Notes: generated from the letters alone by a model not told the origin. A stretch of DNA of 47,380 nt from an uncultured Mucilaginibacter sp. (GCA_903864275.1 CAIPFE010000035.1:88874-136253), one strand, 5' to 3'. Shown: positions 26,365 through 34,692, counted from the stretch's first letter. Translations and numbers: made by a program.

Positions 26365-26859
26365 TTACAATTCCTTGCGCATCACATAATCATTCATCCA
26401 GTATTTGCCAATGGGTATATCCTCTTCGTAAGCGATCACGAAGCCCATTTTTTCATAAAAATTCTTTGCTTTGTTGTAGCGGTTTACGTTAAGGTCGAGG
26501 GTGTGTTTGCCGGCTTCAAGGGTTTTGTTGATCACCTCATTGATAAGAATCTTGCCGTAGCCTTTGCCCTGGGTTTCGGGCAGGCAATAAAGTTTGTGCA
26601 GCTTATAAATTTCGGGGGCTTCATCGCGTAGTGCATACCCGGCAAATGCGACGGGCTTATCATCTTCTATCAATAAGAGGTAGGTTTGGGTATCGTGCCG
26701 TAGCTGCAGCTCGATCTTATCTGCTGAATAAATTTCGCTGAGCATGTAATCGATCTGCTCTTTCTCAAGTATGGGCGAATAAGTATGCCGCCAGGTTTTT
26801 TCGGCTATATCACGGATGGTTTCGATATCATCCAGGGTGGCTTTCCTGATAAAATACAT
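26365..26859 (-). CDS. GNAT family N-acetyltransferase
   Basis: A 165-residue acetyl-CoA-dependent N-acetyltransferase. The N-terminus FIRKATLDDIETIRDIAEKTW and the acetyl-CoA loop PETQGKGYGKILINEVI are typical, as is LDLNVNRYNKAKNFYEKMGF. Substrate unknown. ATG 26859 is preferred to the TTG at 26865. A TATATTTG element (26863-26870 on the minus strand) lies so close that the transcript may begin at or within a few bases of the ATG. It is separated from the lipid kinase gene by the 22-bp palindrome. Confidence 0.88.
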   Translation of the reverse strand: MYFIRKATLDDIETIRDIAEKTWRHTYSPILEKEQIDYMLSEIYSADKIELQLRHDTQTYLLLIEDDKPVAFAGYALRDEAPEIYKLHKLYCLPETQGKGYGKILINEVINKTLEAGKHTLDLNVNRYNKAKNFYEKMGFVIAYEEDIPIGKYWMNDYVMRKEL

Positions 26860-26862
26860 GGC

Positions 26863-26870
26863 CAAATATA
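26863..26870 (-). promoter_or_regulatory. TATATTTG element touching the acetyltransferase start
   Basis: An exact TAnnTTTG match on the minus strand that ends four bases before the ATG at 26859. If used, it would give a leaderless or nearly leaderless mRNA. It could also be a chance match. Confidence 0.4.
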
Positions 26871-26894
26871 GGTTTTACAGCAAAATATTCGGTG

Positions 26895-26918
26895 GAGACG
26901 CGATGCATCGCGTCTCTA
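26895..26918. repeat. GAGACGCGATGCATCGCGTCTC palindrome overlapping a stop codon
   Basis: A perfect 22-base palindrome (26895-26916). On the minus strand its edge TAGAGACG provides the TAG stop codon (26916-26918) of the lipid kinase gene. A longer, 28-base copy lies at 36850-36877 and a decayed copy at 28038-28064. Confidence 0.9.
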
Positions 26919-27806
26919 ATGTTTTTTATAAGATTCCCCTACAATTACTTTCAATGAATTCGGAACTACTTCAACCAGGTTGTCGGTGCCGGCAACACGT
27001 GGTTCGCCGTCAAGATGCACGGGCCCTGGGCAGTCGCGTTTTATTTTTATTGTTTTACCGCGGATGATCTCCACATATTTTGTCTTGTCGGTTGTTTTTG
27101 TGACCATCCGGATGCCCATCTCAACAAACCGCCATAAGGGGAACTGTTTTATCACGCACACATCCAGCAACCCGTCCTGAACAGATGCATGCGGCGAAAT
27201 GTGCGCGTTATTACCATATTGCGATGAATTTGCAAAACTGAGCATAAAGGCCTCGCGCTCATACGCTTTACCATCAATTTCCAACTGGTATAACTGTGGT
27301 TTATACTTGTAAATTTCTTCGAAAGATGATTTAATATAAGTAAGGAAGCCCCGCTTTTTGCCATGGGAAAAAACTTCGCTGATATGCGCGTCAAAGCCCA
27401 TGCCGGCCATATTAAAAAATGGCTGTCCGTTCAATTTCCCCGAATCTATAAGCTCGATACGGCCCGAACCGAGGTTTTTAATTGCTTTTTCTGCTTCCAT
27501 GGAGATCCCGAGAAAGCGTGACAGGCCATTGCCCGAGCCGTATGGAATTATGCCCAAAATGGTATCACTTCCTACAATTGCAGATGCTACCTCGTTCACC
27601 GTGCCATCGCCGCCCACTGCCACCACCAGGTCGAATTTATTCACGGCTTCCCTGGCAATTTGCCGGGCATGTGCTACACCATCGCTAAAAACGATGGCAG
27701 CCTCAAATGCGGCAGCATCCAGGTATTTTTCGATCAGTTCCGGAACGCCGTCCTTTTTCTTCCCGCCCGATATTGGGTTTATAATAAATAACGCTTTCCG
27801 TTTCAA
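26916..27806 (-). CDS. Diacylglycerol/lipid kinase family protein (YegS-like)
   Basis: A 296-residue lipid kinase of the DAGK catalytic family. It phosphorylates a lipid hydroxyl, probably diacylglycerol or a related membrane lipid. Motifs are LFIINPISGGKKK (nucleotide site), VVAVGGDGTVNEVAS (65-75), GIIPYGSGNGLSRFLGI and NMAGMGFDAHIS. The start is TTG 27806: the nearest upstream ATG is followed at once by an in-frame TAG, and the conserved N-terminus begins right after TTG. A TACTTTTG promoter element lies 22 bases upstream. The stop codon is supplied by the adjacent palindromic repeat. Confidence 0.92.
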   Translation of the reverse strand: MKRKALFIINPISGGKKKDGVPELIEKYLDAAAFEAAIVFSDGVAHARQIAREAVNKFDLVVAVGGDGTVNEVASAIVGSDTILGIIPYGSGNGLSRFLGISMEAEKAIKNLGSGRIELIDSGKLNGQPFFNMAGMGFDAHISEVFSHGKKRGFLTYIKSSFEEIYKYKPQLYQLEIDGKAYEREAFMLSFANSSQYGNNAHISPHASVQDGLLDVCVIKQFPLWRFVEMGIRMVTKTTDKTKYVEIIRGKTIKIKRDCPGPVHLDGEPRVAGTDNLVEVVPNSLKVIVGESYKKH

Positions 27807-27827
27807 CTACATATAAATTTCTGCCGG

Positions 27828-27835
27828 CAAAAGTA
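27828..27835 (-). promoter_or_regulatory. -7 promoter element TACTTTTG of the lipid kinase gene
   Basis: An exact TAnnTTTG match on the minus strand. The predicted transcript start, about 15 bases before TTG 27806, supports that unusual start codon. Confidence 0.6.
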
Positions 27836-27882
27836 AATCTATTTTCCGCTTTGTAAAAATTGTTTTAATTTAGCGCACTGAA

Positions 27883-27960
27883 TGTGGACTGATTTAATTG
27901 TCCGTGCCGATAACCAAAGGGACGGACCGGATTGCAACCACGTAAAAAAGTGCTAAAACC
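27883..27960 (+). ncRNA. SAM-II-like riboswitch upstream of metK
   Basis: The leader of metK has the order expected of the SAM-II pseudoknot aptamer. P1 is GTGG (27884-27887) with CCAC (27938-27941). The conserved loop parts are CTGATTTAA (27889-27897) and CGGATTGCAA (27928-27937), followed by CGTAAAAAA and the tail GTGCTAAAACC (27950-27960). GG 27929-27930 with CC 27959-27960 and GC 27934-27935 with GC 27952-27953 could form the pseudoknot. An extra hairpin, GTCCGT (27900-27905) with ACGGAC (27922-27927), sits within the loop. The aptamer ends about 143 bases before the ATG. Such a sensor before SAM synthetase makes metabolic sense. Confidence 0.75.
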
Positions 27961-28037
27961 ATGCTTCTTTTTACTACGATCCGTTAAAAATGCTCCTCTT
28001 TCTGTTTTATGTTGAAATAAAGAATAAAATATTGTCC

Positions 28038-28064
28038 GTAGAGACGAAATACCTTGCATCTCTA
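28038..28064. repeat. Decayed GTAGAGACG...CATCTCTA palindrome in the metK leader
   Basis: GTAGAGACG, then a changed centre, then GCATCTCTA: a diverged copy of the palindromes at 26895 and 36850. It lies between the riboswitch and the metK ATG and could still form a weak hairpin in the leader. Confidence 0.65.
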
Positions 28065-28103
28065 TTTGCGTGTATTTAAATTAAATTTATCCTATAAGAA
28101 TTT

Positions 28104-29354
28104 ATGTCGTATTTATTTACCTCAGAGTCCGTATCAGAAGGACATCCTGATAAAGTTGCCGACCAGATATCGGATGCTTTGATCGATCATTTTTTAGCTT
28201 TTGACCCCGAATCGAAAGTTGCCTGCGAAACCCTGGTTACAACCGGCCTTGTTGTTTTGGCAGGTGAAGTAAAATCAAAAGCTTACCTTGATGTTCAAAA
28301 AATTGCCCGCGAGGTAATTAATAAAATTGGCTATACAAAAGGCGAATATATGTTTGACGGCAATTCATGTGCGGTATTATCTGCCATTCACGAACAATCG
28401 CCGGATATTAACCAGGGTGTTGACCGCACTGCGAAAGAAGAGCAGGGCGCTGGCGACCAGGGCATGATGTTTGGCTATGCCACCAGCGAAACCGACAATT
28501 ATATGCCGCTGGCATTGGATATTGCCCATGCGCTTTTAATTGAATTGGCAGCCATCCGCCGCGAGGATAAGGATATCAAATACCTTCGCCCCGATGCAAA
28601 ATCGCAGGTAACACTAGAGTATAATGATGATAACCAGCCGGTTCGCATCGATGCGATCGTTATATCAACGCAGCATGATGATTTTGATGAAGAAAAAACC
28701 ATGCTTGCAAAGATCAGCAAGGATATTATCAGCATCCTCATCCCACGTGTAAAAGCAAAATACCCTAAATACGCGCATTTTTTTGGCGATGCCATTAAAT
28801 ATCACATCAACCCAACCGGCAAGTTTGTTATCGGCGGCCCGCATGGCGACAGCGGCTTGACAGGCCGTAAAATTATTGTAGATACTTACGGCGGCAAAGG
28901 CGCACACGGCGGCGGCGCTTTTTCGGGCAAAGACCCTTCAAAAGTAGACCGTTCAGCAGCTTATGCTACACGGCACATTGCCAAGAACCTGGTAGCAGCC
29001 GGTGTTTGCAGCGAAATACTGGTGCAGGTATCTTATGCTATTGGCGTTGCGCAACCGATGGGCATCTATGTAAATACCTATGGAACTGGTAAAGTTGGCC
29101 TGCATGATGGCGAAATTGCCAAAAGGGTGGAGGCCATATTTAACATGACGCCATACGCTATTGAAACCCGTTTTAAATTACGTAACCCAATATACAGCGA
29201 AACTGCCGCATACGGCCATTTCGGCAAACCAAGCCATTCAGTAAGCAAAACGTTTGTAAGCCCCGAGGGCAATATCGTAACAAAAGAAGTAGAGCTGTTT
29301 ACCTGGGAAAAGCTGGACTATGTGGATAAGGTGAAGAAAGCCTTTGGGCTATAG
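28104..29354 (+). CDS. metK: S-adenosylmethionine synthetase
   Basis: Methionine adenosyltransferase, making SAM from methionine and ATP in the cytoplasm. The 416-residue protein shows TSESVSEGHPDKVADQISDA at the N-terminus, GAGDQGMMFGYA in the substrate loop region, GGPHGDSGLTGRKIIVDTYGG and the P-loop-like GGAFSGKDPSKVDRSAAY, all diagnostic. It is a single gene behind a ~300-base leader with the SAM-II-like aptamer, so feedback by SAM is likely. A repeat hairpin follows the stop codon. Confidence 0.98.
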   Translation: MSYLFTSESVSEGHPDKVADQISDALIDHFLAFDPESKVACETLVTTGLVVLAGEVKSKAYLDVQKIAREVINKIGYTKGEYMFDGNSCAVLSAIHEQSPDINQGVDRTAKEEQGAGDQGMMFGYATSETDNYMPLALDIAHALLIELAAIRREDKDIKYLRPDAKSQVTLEYNDDNQPVRIDAIVISTQHDDFDEEKTMLAKISKDIISILIPRVKAKYPKYAHFFGDAIKYHINPTGKFVIGGPHGDSGLTGRKIIVDTYGGKGAHGGGAFSGKDPSKVDRSAAYATRHIAKNLVAAGVCSEILVQVSYAIGVAQPMGIYVNTYGTGKVGLHDGEIAKRVEAIFNMTPYAIETRFKLRNPIYSETAAYGHFGKPSHSVSKTFVSPEGNIVTKEVELFTWEKLDYVDKVKKAFGL

Positions 29355-29361
29355 GGGAGCG

Positions 29362-29448
29362 GGTGAATAGTGAGTAGTGAGTGGTGAGTAGTGAGTGGAC
29401 AAGTTCGGAAACGTTTCATTCACTACTCACCATTCACATCTCACCATT
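29362..29448. repeat. GTGAGTAGTGAGTGG / CACTACTCACCATTCAC hairpin
   Basis: Heptamer words of the GTGAGTA/GTGAATA type (29362-29398) face reverse-complement words (29417-29448) between the convergent metK and a hypothetical gene. The hairpin may terminate both transcripts. The neighbouring stop codon TGA (29450-29452) lies right at its edge. Confidence 0.8.
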
Positions 29449-29449
29449 G

Positions 29450-29953
29450 TCAGTTGCTTACCATAATCGAATTCACAAAATTATCGGGGCCCGATGTATT
29501 TACGCCATCGTTTCGAACGGTTGACACGCTATAGAGTTTGTTGCCGATGATAAACATGAACATATCATATTTCTTCTTTTTTGAATCGAGCCCGGTTGAG
29601 GTGTAGCTGGTAAACCCTTTCCATGTCCCGATAGTAAAATCCGCGAAATCAACATCAGGCAGGCTTTGTTTTATGCCGGTTTTTAGCTGTCCGGCAAATT
29701 CAGGCGTGGTTTTCATAGGCGCCAATGCAACAGAATCGATATTTGCTACTTTTTCAAAATCAACTATGGTAAAAACATAGGCTACGCTGTCTGTACCTAT
29801 GGCAATAAAACTTCCCGGCGTAAGCTCTTTCGGCTCTAATGGAAATTTAAGGGATATCCTGTTGTCACCTACATGGGTAACCCAGCCATCCTGTGCATTG
29901 GCGATACTTAAAGTAATTAATACTGTCAGAATCAGCAGGTATATTTTTTTCAT
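29450..29953 (-). CDS. Exported protein of unknown function
   Basis: A 167-residue protein with a clear signal peptide (MKKIYLLILTVLITLSIANA, cut before QDGW). The mature part, with RISLKFPLEPKELTPGSF and FTIGTWKGFTSYTSTGLDSKKKKYDMFMFIIGNKLYSVSTV, looks like a small alpha/beta domain seen in other Bacteroidota periplasmic proteins. I do not recognise a family with a known role. It is convergent with metK and divergent from the antitoxin genes. Confidence 0.75.
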   Translation of the reverse strand: MKKIYLLILTVLITLSIANAQDGWVTHVGDNRISLKFPLEPKELTPGSFIAIGTDSVAYVFTIVDFEKVANIDSVALAPMKTTPEFAGQLKTGIKQSLPDVDFADFTIGTWKGFTSYTSTGLDSKKKKYDMFMFIIGNKLYSVSTVRNDGVNTSGPDNFVNSIMVSN

Positions 29954-30077
29954 ACGATAAATTTAAAAGAAATTTTAAAACAAACAAGGAGTATAAGGGT
30001 AAAATATTATTTGAACCTTTTAGGCTCACATTATATGTGTATTTGTTAGATAGATATGAAATTCGTAAATTAGCATT

Positions 30078-30320
30078 ATGGAAACGGGAACACTTGAAAA
30101 GAAAATAGCAAAGCTTCAAGAAAACCTTAAAGTAAAAGTGGAAGGTTATGTGGATGCCTTGGTTGACGCAGAGAACCAAAATGGCACGTTGACCGGGCCC
30201 GGTGTAACCTATAAAGCTTCCCGTGTTCCGAAACCCGTATTTGGAAGCGGCAAGGGAACATTTGGCAAAATGGCTGATGATTTTGATGCGCCTTTGGAAG
30301 AAATGACGGAGTACATGTAA
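30078..30320 (+). CDS. DUF2281-like antitoxin (first copy)
   Basis: An 80-residue protein with an N-terminal charged helix region (METGTLEKKIAKLQENLKVKVEGYV written as two helical blocks) and a C-terminal tail GKGTFGKMADDFDAPLEEMTEYM. The tail matches DUF2281 antitoxins, where the ADDFDAPLEDFxxYM segment is the likely toxin-binding end. A second antitoxin-like gene with the same tail starts 18 bases downstream and is followed by the VapC toxin. It may be a duplicated antitoxin that has diverged in its N-terminal half, or one that answers to a different toxin. Confidence 0.7.
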   Translation: METGTLEKKIAKLQENLKVKVEGYVDALVDAENQNGTLTGPGVTYKASRVPKPVFGSGKGTFGKMADDFDAPLEEMTEYM

Positions 30321-30338
30321 AAATGAAAGTTTAAAAAT

Positions 30339-30551
30339 ATGAATAGTGCACTGTTAATAGAGAAATTTGAGAAATTATCACTTGACGCTCAAAGTCAGAT
30401 AGAAAAAAACATACAAGAATTACTGGAGAAAGAAAACAATAGTTCACCGGCTCGTAAACCAAGAGCGCAATTTGGTGATTTAAAAGGCTTTGTCAAATAT
30501 ATAGCTGACGACTTTGACGCTCCGCTGGAAGATTTTAAAGATTATATGTGA
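30339..30551 (+). CDS. DUF2281-like antitoxin (VapB partner)
   Basis: A 70-residue antitoxin-like protein. The N-terminal half (LLIEKFEKLSLDAQSQIEKNIQELLEK) is helical and the C-terminal half ends GDLKGFVKYIADDFDAPLEDFKDYM, the DUF2281 tail. Its stop overlaps the GTG start of the PIN toxin, so translation is coupled. It should neutralise the toxin and, with it, repress the operon. It shares the ADDFDAPLE tail with the preceding gene. Confidence 0.85.
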   Translation: MNSALLIEKFEKLSLDAQSQIEKNIQELLEKENNSSPARKPRAQFGDLKGFVKYIADDFDAPLEDFKDYM

Positions 30552-30937
30552 GTATGCGTTATTTAATTGATACCCATGTTTTAATCTGGTATTTAAATGG
30601 AGATAAGGCGTTGCCTCAAAAGTATGCCGGTTTAATGCGTAATCCACAAAATAAGCTGTATCTGAGTATAGTAAGTATTTGGGAACTGACCATAAAAATG
30701 AGTTCAAAAAAACTGGAATGTGATAAAAATATACAGGAGATAGAAGAATATATTCTCAGTAAAGATTACGAAATAATGAATGTATCCTTCGCCCATTTAA
30801 AAACTTTATTCGATCTTCCTAAACTTCACGGAGATCCCTTTGACCGCCTCCTCATCGCCCAGGCCCTTACTGAAGATTTAACTATCATCTCTGCCGACAA
30901 GGAATTCCAGGCTTACTCTGTAAACGTTATTTGGTAA
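30548..30937 (+). CDS. vapC: PIN-domain toxin, VapC family
   Basis: A 129-residue PIN ribonuclease. The acidic active site is visible as Asp in YLIDTHVLIW, Glu in SIWELTIK, Asp in HGDPFDRLLIAQAL and Asp in IISADKEF. VapC toxins cut tRNA or rRNA when the antitoxin is degraded. The GTG at 30548 overlaps the antitoxin stop; an ATG at 30554 is an alternative start that removes two residues. Together with the two upstream genes it makes a type II toxin-antitoxin locus. Confidence 0.93.
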   Translation: MSMRYLIDTHVLIWYLNGDKALPQKYAGLMRNPQNKLYLSIVSIWELTIKMSSKKLECDKNIQEIEEYILSKDYEIMNVSFAHLKTLFDLPKLHGDPFDRLLIAQALTEDLTIISADKEFQAYSVNVIW

Positions 30938-31042
30938 TGACAAGGCTTGATTTGTCCGTTCCCAATAATTGGCCCTTTGTTATCCCAAAATCATTATTCC
31001 GCTAATAACTTGTTAATCCTTCAAAATTTCACTAAATAAGCG

Positions 31043-31050
31043 TACCTTTG
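31043..31050 (+). promoter_or_regulatory. -7 promoter element TACCTTTG of typA
   Basis: An exact TAnnTTTG match 24 bases before the ATG at 31075. Confidence 0.6.
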
Positions 31051-31074
31051 CGCCAAATTTAGAGGCGCAGTTTA

Positions 31075-32886
31075 ATGCAAAAAATAAGAAATATAGCGAT
31101 CATCGCACACGTTGACCACGGTAAAACTACCCTGGTAGATAAGATATTACACAGTTGTTCTATTTTCAGGGATAATGAGCAGACAGGTGAACTGATACTG
31201 GATAATAATGACCTGGAACGCGAACGCGGCATTACCATCGTTTCAAAAAACGTTTCGGTAATGTATAAAGATGTTAAGATCAACATTATTGATACCCCCG
31301 GTCACGCCGACTTTGGCGGCGAGGTGGAACGCGTATTAAAAATGGCCGACGGTGTTTTATTGCTTTGCGATGCTTTTGAAGGCGCTATGCCTCAAACCCG
31401 CTTTGTAACCCAAAAAGCTTTGGCGCTGGGCTTAAAACCTATAGTGGTTGTAAACAAGGTGGATAAAGAGAACTGCCGTCCCGAAGAAGTATACGAACAA
31501 ATATTTGAACTCTTTTATAACCTTGAAGCTACTGAAGACCAACTGGATTTCCCGGTGATCTACGGTTCATCAAAACAGGGCTGGATGAGCACCGACTGGC
31601 GCGAGCCCACCGATAACATTTTCCCGCTGATGGATGCCATCCTGGAAAATATCCCTCCTGCGCCTGAGGTTGAGGGTACTTTGCAAATGCAGATCACCTC
31701 GCTGGATTATTCTTCATTTGTTGGCCGTATCGCTATCGGCCGCGTTGCACGCGGTACCATTAAAGAAAACATGGCGGTTTCCCTCGTAAAACGTGATGGG
31801 ACTATCCAAAAATCAAGAATAAAAGAGCTTTATACTTTTGAAGGGCTTGGAAAAGTAAAAACAACATCGGTAAGCTCCGGCGATATTTGCGCCGTAGTGG
31901 GTATTGATGGTTTTGACATTGGAGATACCATTGCCGATTTCGACAAACCGGAAAAACTGGCCGTTATAAAAATTGATGAGCCTACCATGAATATGCTGTT
32001 CACCATAAATACTTCGCCGTTTTTCGGTAAAGAAGGCAAGTTTGTAACCTCACGCCACCTGCGCGACCGTCTCTATAAAGAAATGGAAAAGAATTTGGCA
32101 CTTAAGGTAATGGAAACCGAATCGCCTGACTCCTATTTAGTTTATGGCCGCGGTATCCTTCACTTATCGGTATTGATTGAAACTATGCGCCGCGAAGGCT
32201 ATGAATTACAGGTGGGCCAGCCGCAAGTGATCATCAAAGAAGTTGACGGTGTTAAATGCGAGCCGATAGAAACATTAATAGTTGATGTTCCCGGAGAAGT
32301 TGCCGGCAAAGTTATTGAGCTGGTGACCCAGCGCAAAGGCGACCTGCTGGTGATGGAGCCGAAAGGCGACTTACAGCACCTGGAATTCGATATTCCGGCC
32401 CGCGGCATCATAGGGTTACGCAACAACGTACTTACAGCAACAGGCGGCGAGGCCATTATGGCGCACCGTTTTAAAGCATACGAACCCTGGAAAGGACATA
32501 TCCCCGGCCGTTTAAATGGTGTTTTGGTATCAATGGATACCGGTAAAACAACCGCGTTCGCTATTGATAAATTGCAGGACCGGGGCCGTTTTCACATCGA
32601 TCCCGGAATGGACATTTACGAAGGACAGGTTTTGGGCGAGCATATCCGTGATAACGATTTGGTAATTAATTTAACCAAAGGCAAGCAGTTAACCAACATG
32701 CGTGCCTCCGGAAGCGATACCAATGTGCGTATTGCTCCGGCAATCAAATTTTCGCTTGAAGAATCAATGGAATATATACAGGCTGATGAATACATCGAGG
32801 TAACCCCAAAAAGTATCCGCATGCGTAAAATATTCCTGAATGAAAATGAGCGGAAGGTAAATGCCAAGAAGTTTCAGAATCAGTAA
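31075..32886 (+). CDS. typA: Ribosome-associated GTPase BipA/TypA
   Basis: A 603-residue translational GTPase related to EF-G, binding ribosomes and helping their assembly or translation under stress and at low temperature. G1 is AHVDHGKTT (11-19), G2 RERGITI, G3 DTPGHADFG, G4 NKVDKE. The later domains contain VYGRGILHLSVLIETMRREG and the C-terminal BipA-specific part with MRASGSDTNVRIAP. Length and order are normal. It is a single gene with its own promoter element. Confidence 0.97.
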   Translation: MQKIRNIAIIAHVDHGKTTLVDKILHSCSIFRDNEQTGELILDNNDLERERGITIVSKNVSVMYKDVKINIIDTPGHADFGGEVERVLKMADGVLLLCDAFEGAMPQTRFVTQKALALGLKPIVVVNKVDKENCRPEEVYEQIFELFYNLEATEDQLDFPVIYGSSKQGWMSTDWREPTDNIFPLMDAILENIPPAPEVEGTLQMQITSLDYSSFVGRIAIGRVARGTIKENMAVSLVKRDGTIQKSRIKELYTFEGLGKVKTTSVSSGDICAVVGIDGFDIGDTIADFDKPEKLAVIKIDEPTMNMLFTINTSPFFGKEGKFVTSRHLRDRLYKEMEKNLALKVMETESPDSYLVYGRGILHLSVLIETMRREGYELQVGQPQVIIKEVDGVKCEPIETLIVDVPGEVAGKVIELVTQRKGDLLVMEPKGDLQHLEFDIPARGIIGLRNNVLTATGGEAIMAHRFKAYEPWKGHIPGRLNGVLVSMDTGKTTAFAIDKLQDRGRFHIDPGMDIYEGQVLGEHIRDNDLVINLTKGKQLTNMRASGSDTNVRIAPAIKFSLEESMEYIQADEYIEVTPKSIRMRKIFLNENERKVNAKKFQNQ

Positions 32887-33005
32887 CTGAGAATAGCCCG
32901 GAAGCAGGAATAAGATGCCCTGGGGAAATAGTATCGGGATGAGAATATCCGGCAAAAAAAGGTAATTTTAGCCGTGTTATAGGCTAATGTCCTGATCTGT
33001 CTAAT

Positions 33006-34082
33006 ATGAAGCGTTCCCTTTACTTGCTTTTTTCTGTACTGATAAATATTTCCATTGCCTTCGCATCCGGTACAAATGACGGCATGAAATTATTTAAAGC
33101 CGATAATACCAAAATTCAATATGTTGGAAGGGTAGATTTTTCGAACCCGCAAGTGCCGCGCATCTGGGCGCCCGGCGTTTACATTACGGCCCGGTTCAAA
33201 GGCAAGCAATGTGAAATTCTGCTTAATGATGAAGCCGGCGGCAGTAACCACAACTACCTGGAGATCATCATCGATAATAAAAACCCTTACCGGATTGAAC
33301 TTGCAAATAAGATCAATACCATAAAGCTTCCCGATTCTTTATCAGATACTGAACATACTGTTATTATTTGTAAGGACACGGAATCAAACATCGGCTATAT
33401 TGATTTTGTTGGGTTTAGGTGCGAAAAGCTTTTGTCGCTGCCTTCAAAACTAACACGGAAGATAGAATATTTCGGCGATTCCATTACCAGTGGTACAGGG
33501 ATGGACCTTTCGGTAATTCCCTGCGATAAGGGCCAGTGGTACGATCAGCATAACGCTTATATGAGCTATGGCGCGCTCACCTCCCGCAATATAAATGCCC
33601 AATGGCAATTAACTGCCCTGGCAGGTGTCGGGCTGGTGCATAGCTGCTGCAACATGAACGTGCTTATGCCGCAGATCTATGACAAGGTTTTTCTCCGCAA
33701 TGATACCATAGCCTGGAATTTCAGGGATTACCAGCCTGATGTGGTTGCAATATGCCTGGGGCAGAATGACGGGCCAAAACAGGATTCCACATTTTTTTGC
33801 AGTACCTATGTTAATTTTATCAAGGCCATAAGGCAGCATTACCCTAAGGCTGATATTATATGCCTTACCAGCCCAATGGGTGATAATACCCTGACGCCGG
33901 TGATGAAACGTTACCTCACCGCCATTACCGGCGCTGTGAATGCCGACGGCGATAAAAAAGTATACAAATACTTCTTCTCCAAACAATACCACAACGGCTG
34001 CGGCGGCCATCCCGATCTTGCCGACCATAAATTGATCGCCGATGAACTAACCGGCTATATAAAGCAATTAAAAGGCTGGTAG
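33006..34082 (+). CDS. SGNH-hydrolase, carbohydrate esterase family 2-like
   Basis: A 358-residue exported esterase. The signal peptide ends about residue 20 (IAFA). Residues of about 30-145 form a jelly-roll N-terminal domain as in CE2 acetylxylan esterases. The SGNH domain has YFGDSITSGTG with catalytic Ser159, CLGQNDGP with the Gly/Asn block, and the C-terminal HPDLADH carrying the Asp/His pair. It likely removes acetyl groups from plant or microbial polysaccharides in the periplasm. No other carbohydrate-active genes are beside it. Confidence 0.87.
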   Translation: MKRSLYLLFSVLINISIAFASGTNDGMKLFKADNTKIQYVGRVDFSNPQVPRIWAPGVYITARFKGKQCEILLNDEAGGSNHNYLEIIIDNKNPYRIELANKINTIKLPDSLSDTEHTVIICKDTESNIGYIDFVGFRCEKLLSLPSKLTRKIEYFGDSITSGTGMDLSVIPCDKGQWYDQHNAYMSYGALTSRNINAQWQLTALAGVGLVHSCCNMNVLMPQIYDKVFLRNDTIAWNFRDYQPDVVAICLGQNDGPKQDSTFFCSTYVNFIKAIRQHYPKADIICLTSPMGDNTLTPVMKRYLTAITGAVNADGDKKVYKYFFSKQYHNGCGGHPDLADHKLIADELTGYIKQLKGW

Positions 34083-34083
34083 T

Positions 34084-34177
34084 GTTTGTAAGTCTTAAGT
34101 CTGGATTCGCTGCCCGAAGTGAAGAAACGGAACGAAATTCCACTTATGACTTGAGACTTTGGGCTTTAGACTTGCCC
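34084..34177. repeat. AAGTCTTAAGTCT / GACTTGAGACTT inverted words
   Basis: AAGTCTTAAGTCT (34090-34102) faces TGACTTGAGACTTT (34147-34160) with a further TTTAGACTT. Another vocabulary of the same hairpin type, directly behind the esterase gene. Confidence 0.6.
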
Positions 34178-34238
34178 CCCGGATATAAAAAACCTAAAGC
34201 CAGTTAATTATAAGTATCTTTAGAGAAATTAGGCGATC

Positions 34239-34520
34239 ATGATCCTGTTCTCAAGAAGAAATTTGTTTTATACCGATTATAAATGGACTGCTTACGTCCA
34301 ACATGATCCGCGCGTTAACGGCAGGCCCGATGATACCCCTTTTAACAAGGAAGAAGGAAATGAAGTGGTTTATTTAATAAACAAACTGATGGCCCTTTGG
34401 GACTACCGTTTTTCGAATACCGGCAATAAAATGGAAAAACTGATCCATGATAAGCTGCCCCCCGAGATCACCAAACAGGAAGAAGTTCAGCAGTGGCTGA
34501 AGGCGAATTTGAAATTTTGA
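34239..34520 (+). CDS. Small conserved protein of unknown function
   Basis: A 93-residue soluble protein without signal or membrane segment. It contains YKWTAYVQHDPRVNGRPDDT, FNKEEGNEVVYLINKLMALW and the C-terminal KLPPEITKQEEVQQWLKANL. The sequence looks like a genuine, well-composed protein, and similar short proteins occur in Bacteroidota, but I cannot name a function. TATCTTTA near 34215 is one mismatch from a promoter element. Confidence 0.7.
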   Translation: MILFSRRNLFYTDYKWTAYVQHDPRVNGRPDDTPFNKEEGNEVVYLINKLMALWDYRFSNTGNKMEKLIHDKLPPEITKQEEVQQWLKANLKF

Positions 34521-34524
34521 TGTT

Positions 34525-34621
34525 GGTTATAAAGGTTGAAGAGGTTGTAATTAGTTGTAAAGGTTTTAAGGATTAAGAATCCTCCTCTAAACTTATCACA
34601 ACCTCTTCAACTTCTGCAACC
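34525..34621. repeat. GGTTGAAGAGGTTG / CAACCTCTTCAACTT hairpin
   Basis: The arm at 34525-34547 and its reverse complement at 34599-34621 match with few differences. The words resemble those at 19326-19401. The element follows the small conserved gene. Confidence 0.75.
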
Positions 34622-34692
34622 GCAGTTCTTTAATCCCAAAAATCTTTACTATACTTGGTAAACCATTTCGTTTTTATCCTTACACAATTAAG

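Noticed and set aside
27883..27960. SAM-I (S-box) assignment of the metK leader
   Set aside because: GCAACC and GTGCTAAAACC recall SAM-I, but the P1 pairing and the CTGATTTAA block with CGGATTGCAA fit the compact SAM-II layout better, and the multi-helix junction of SAM-I cannot be built.
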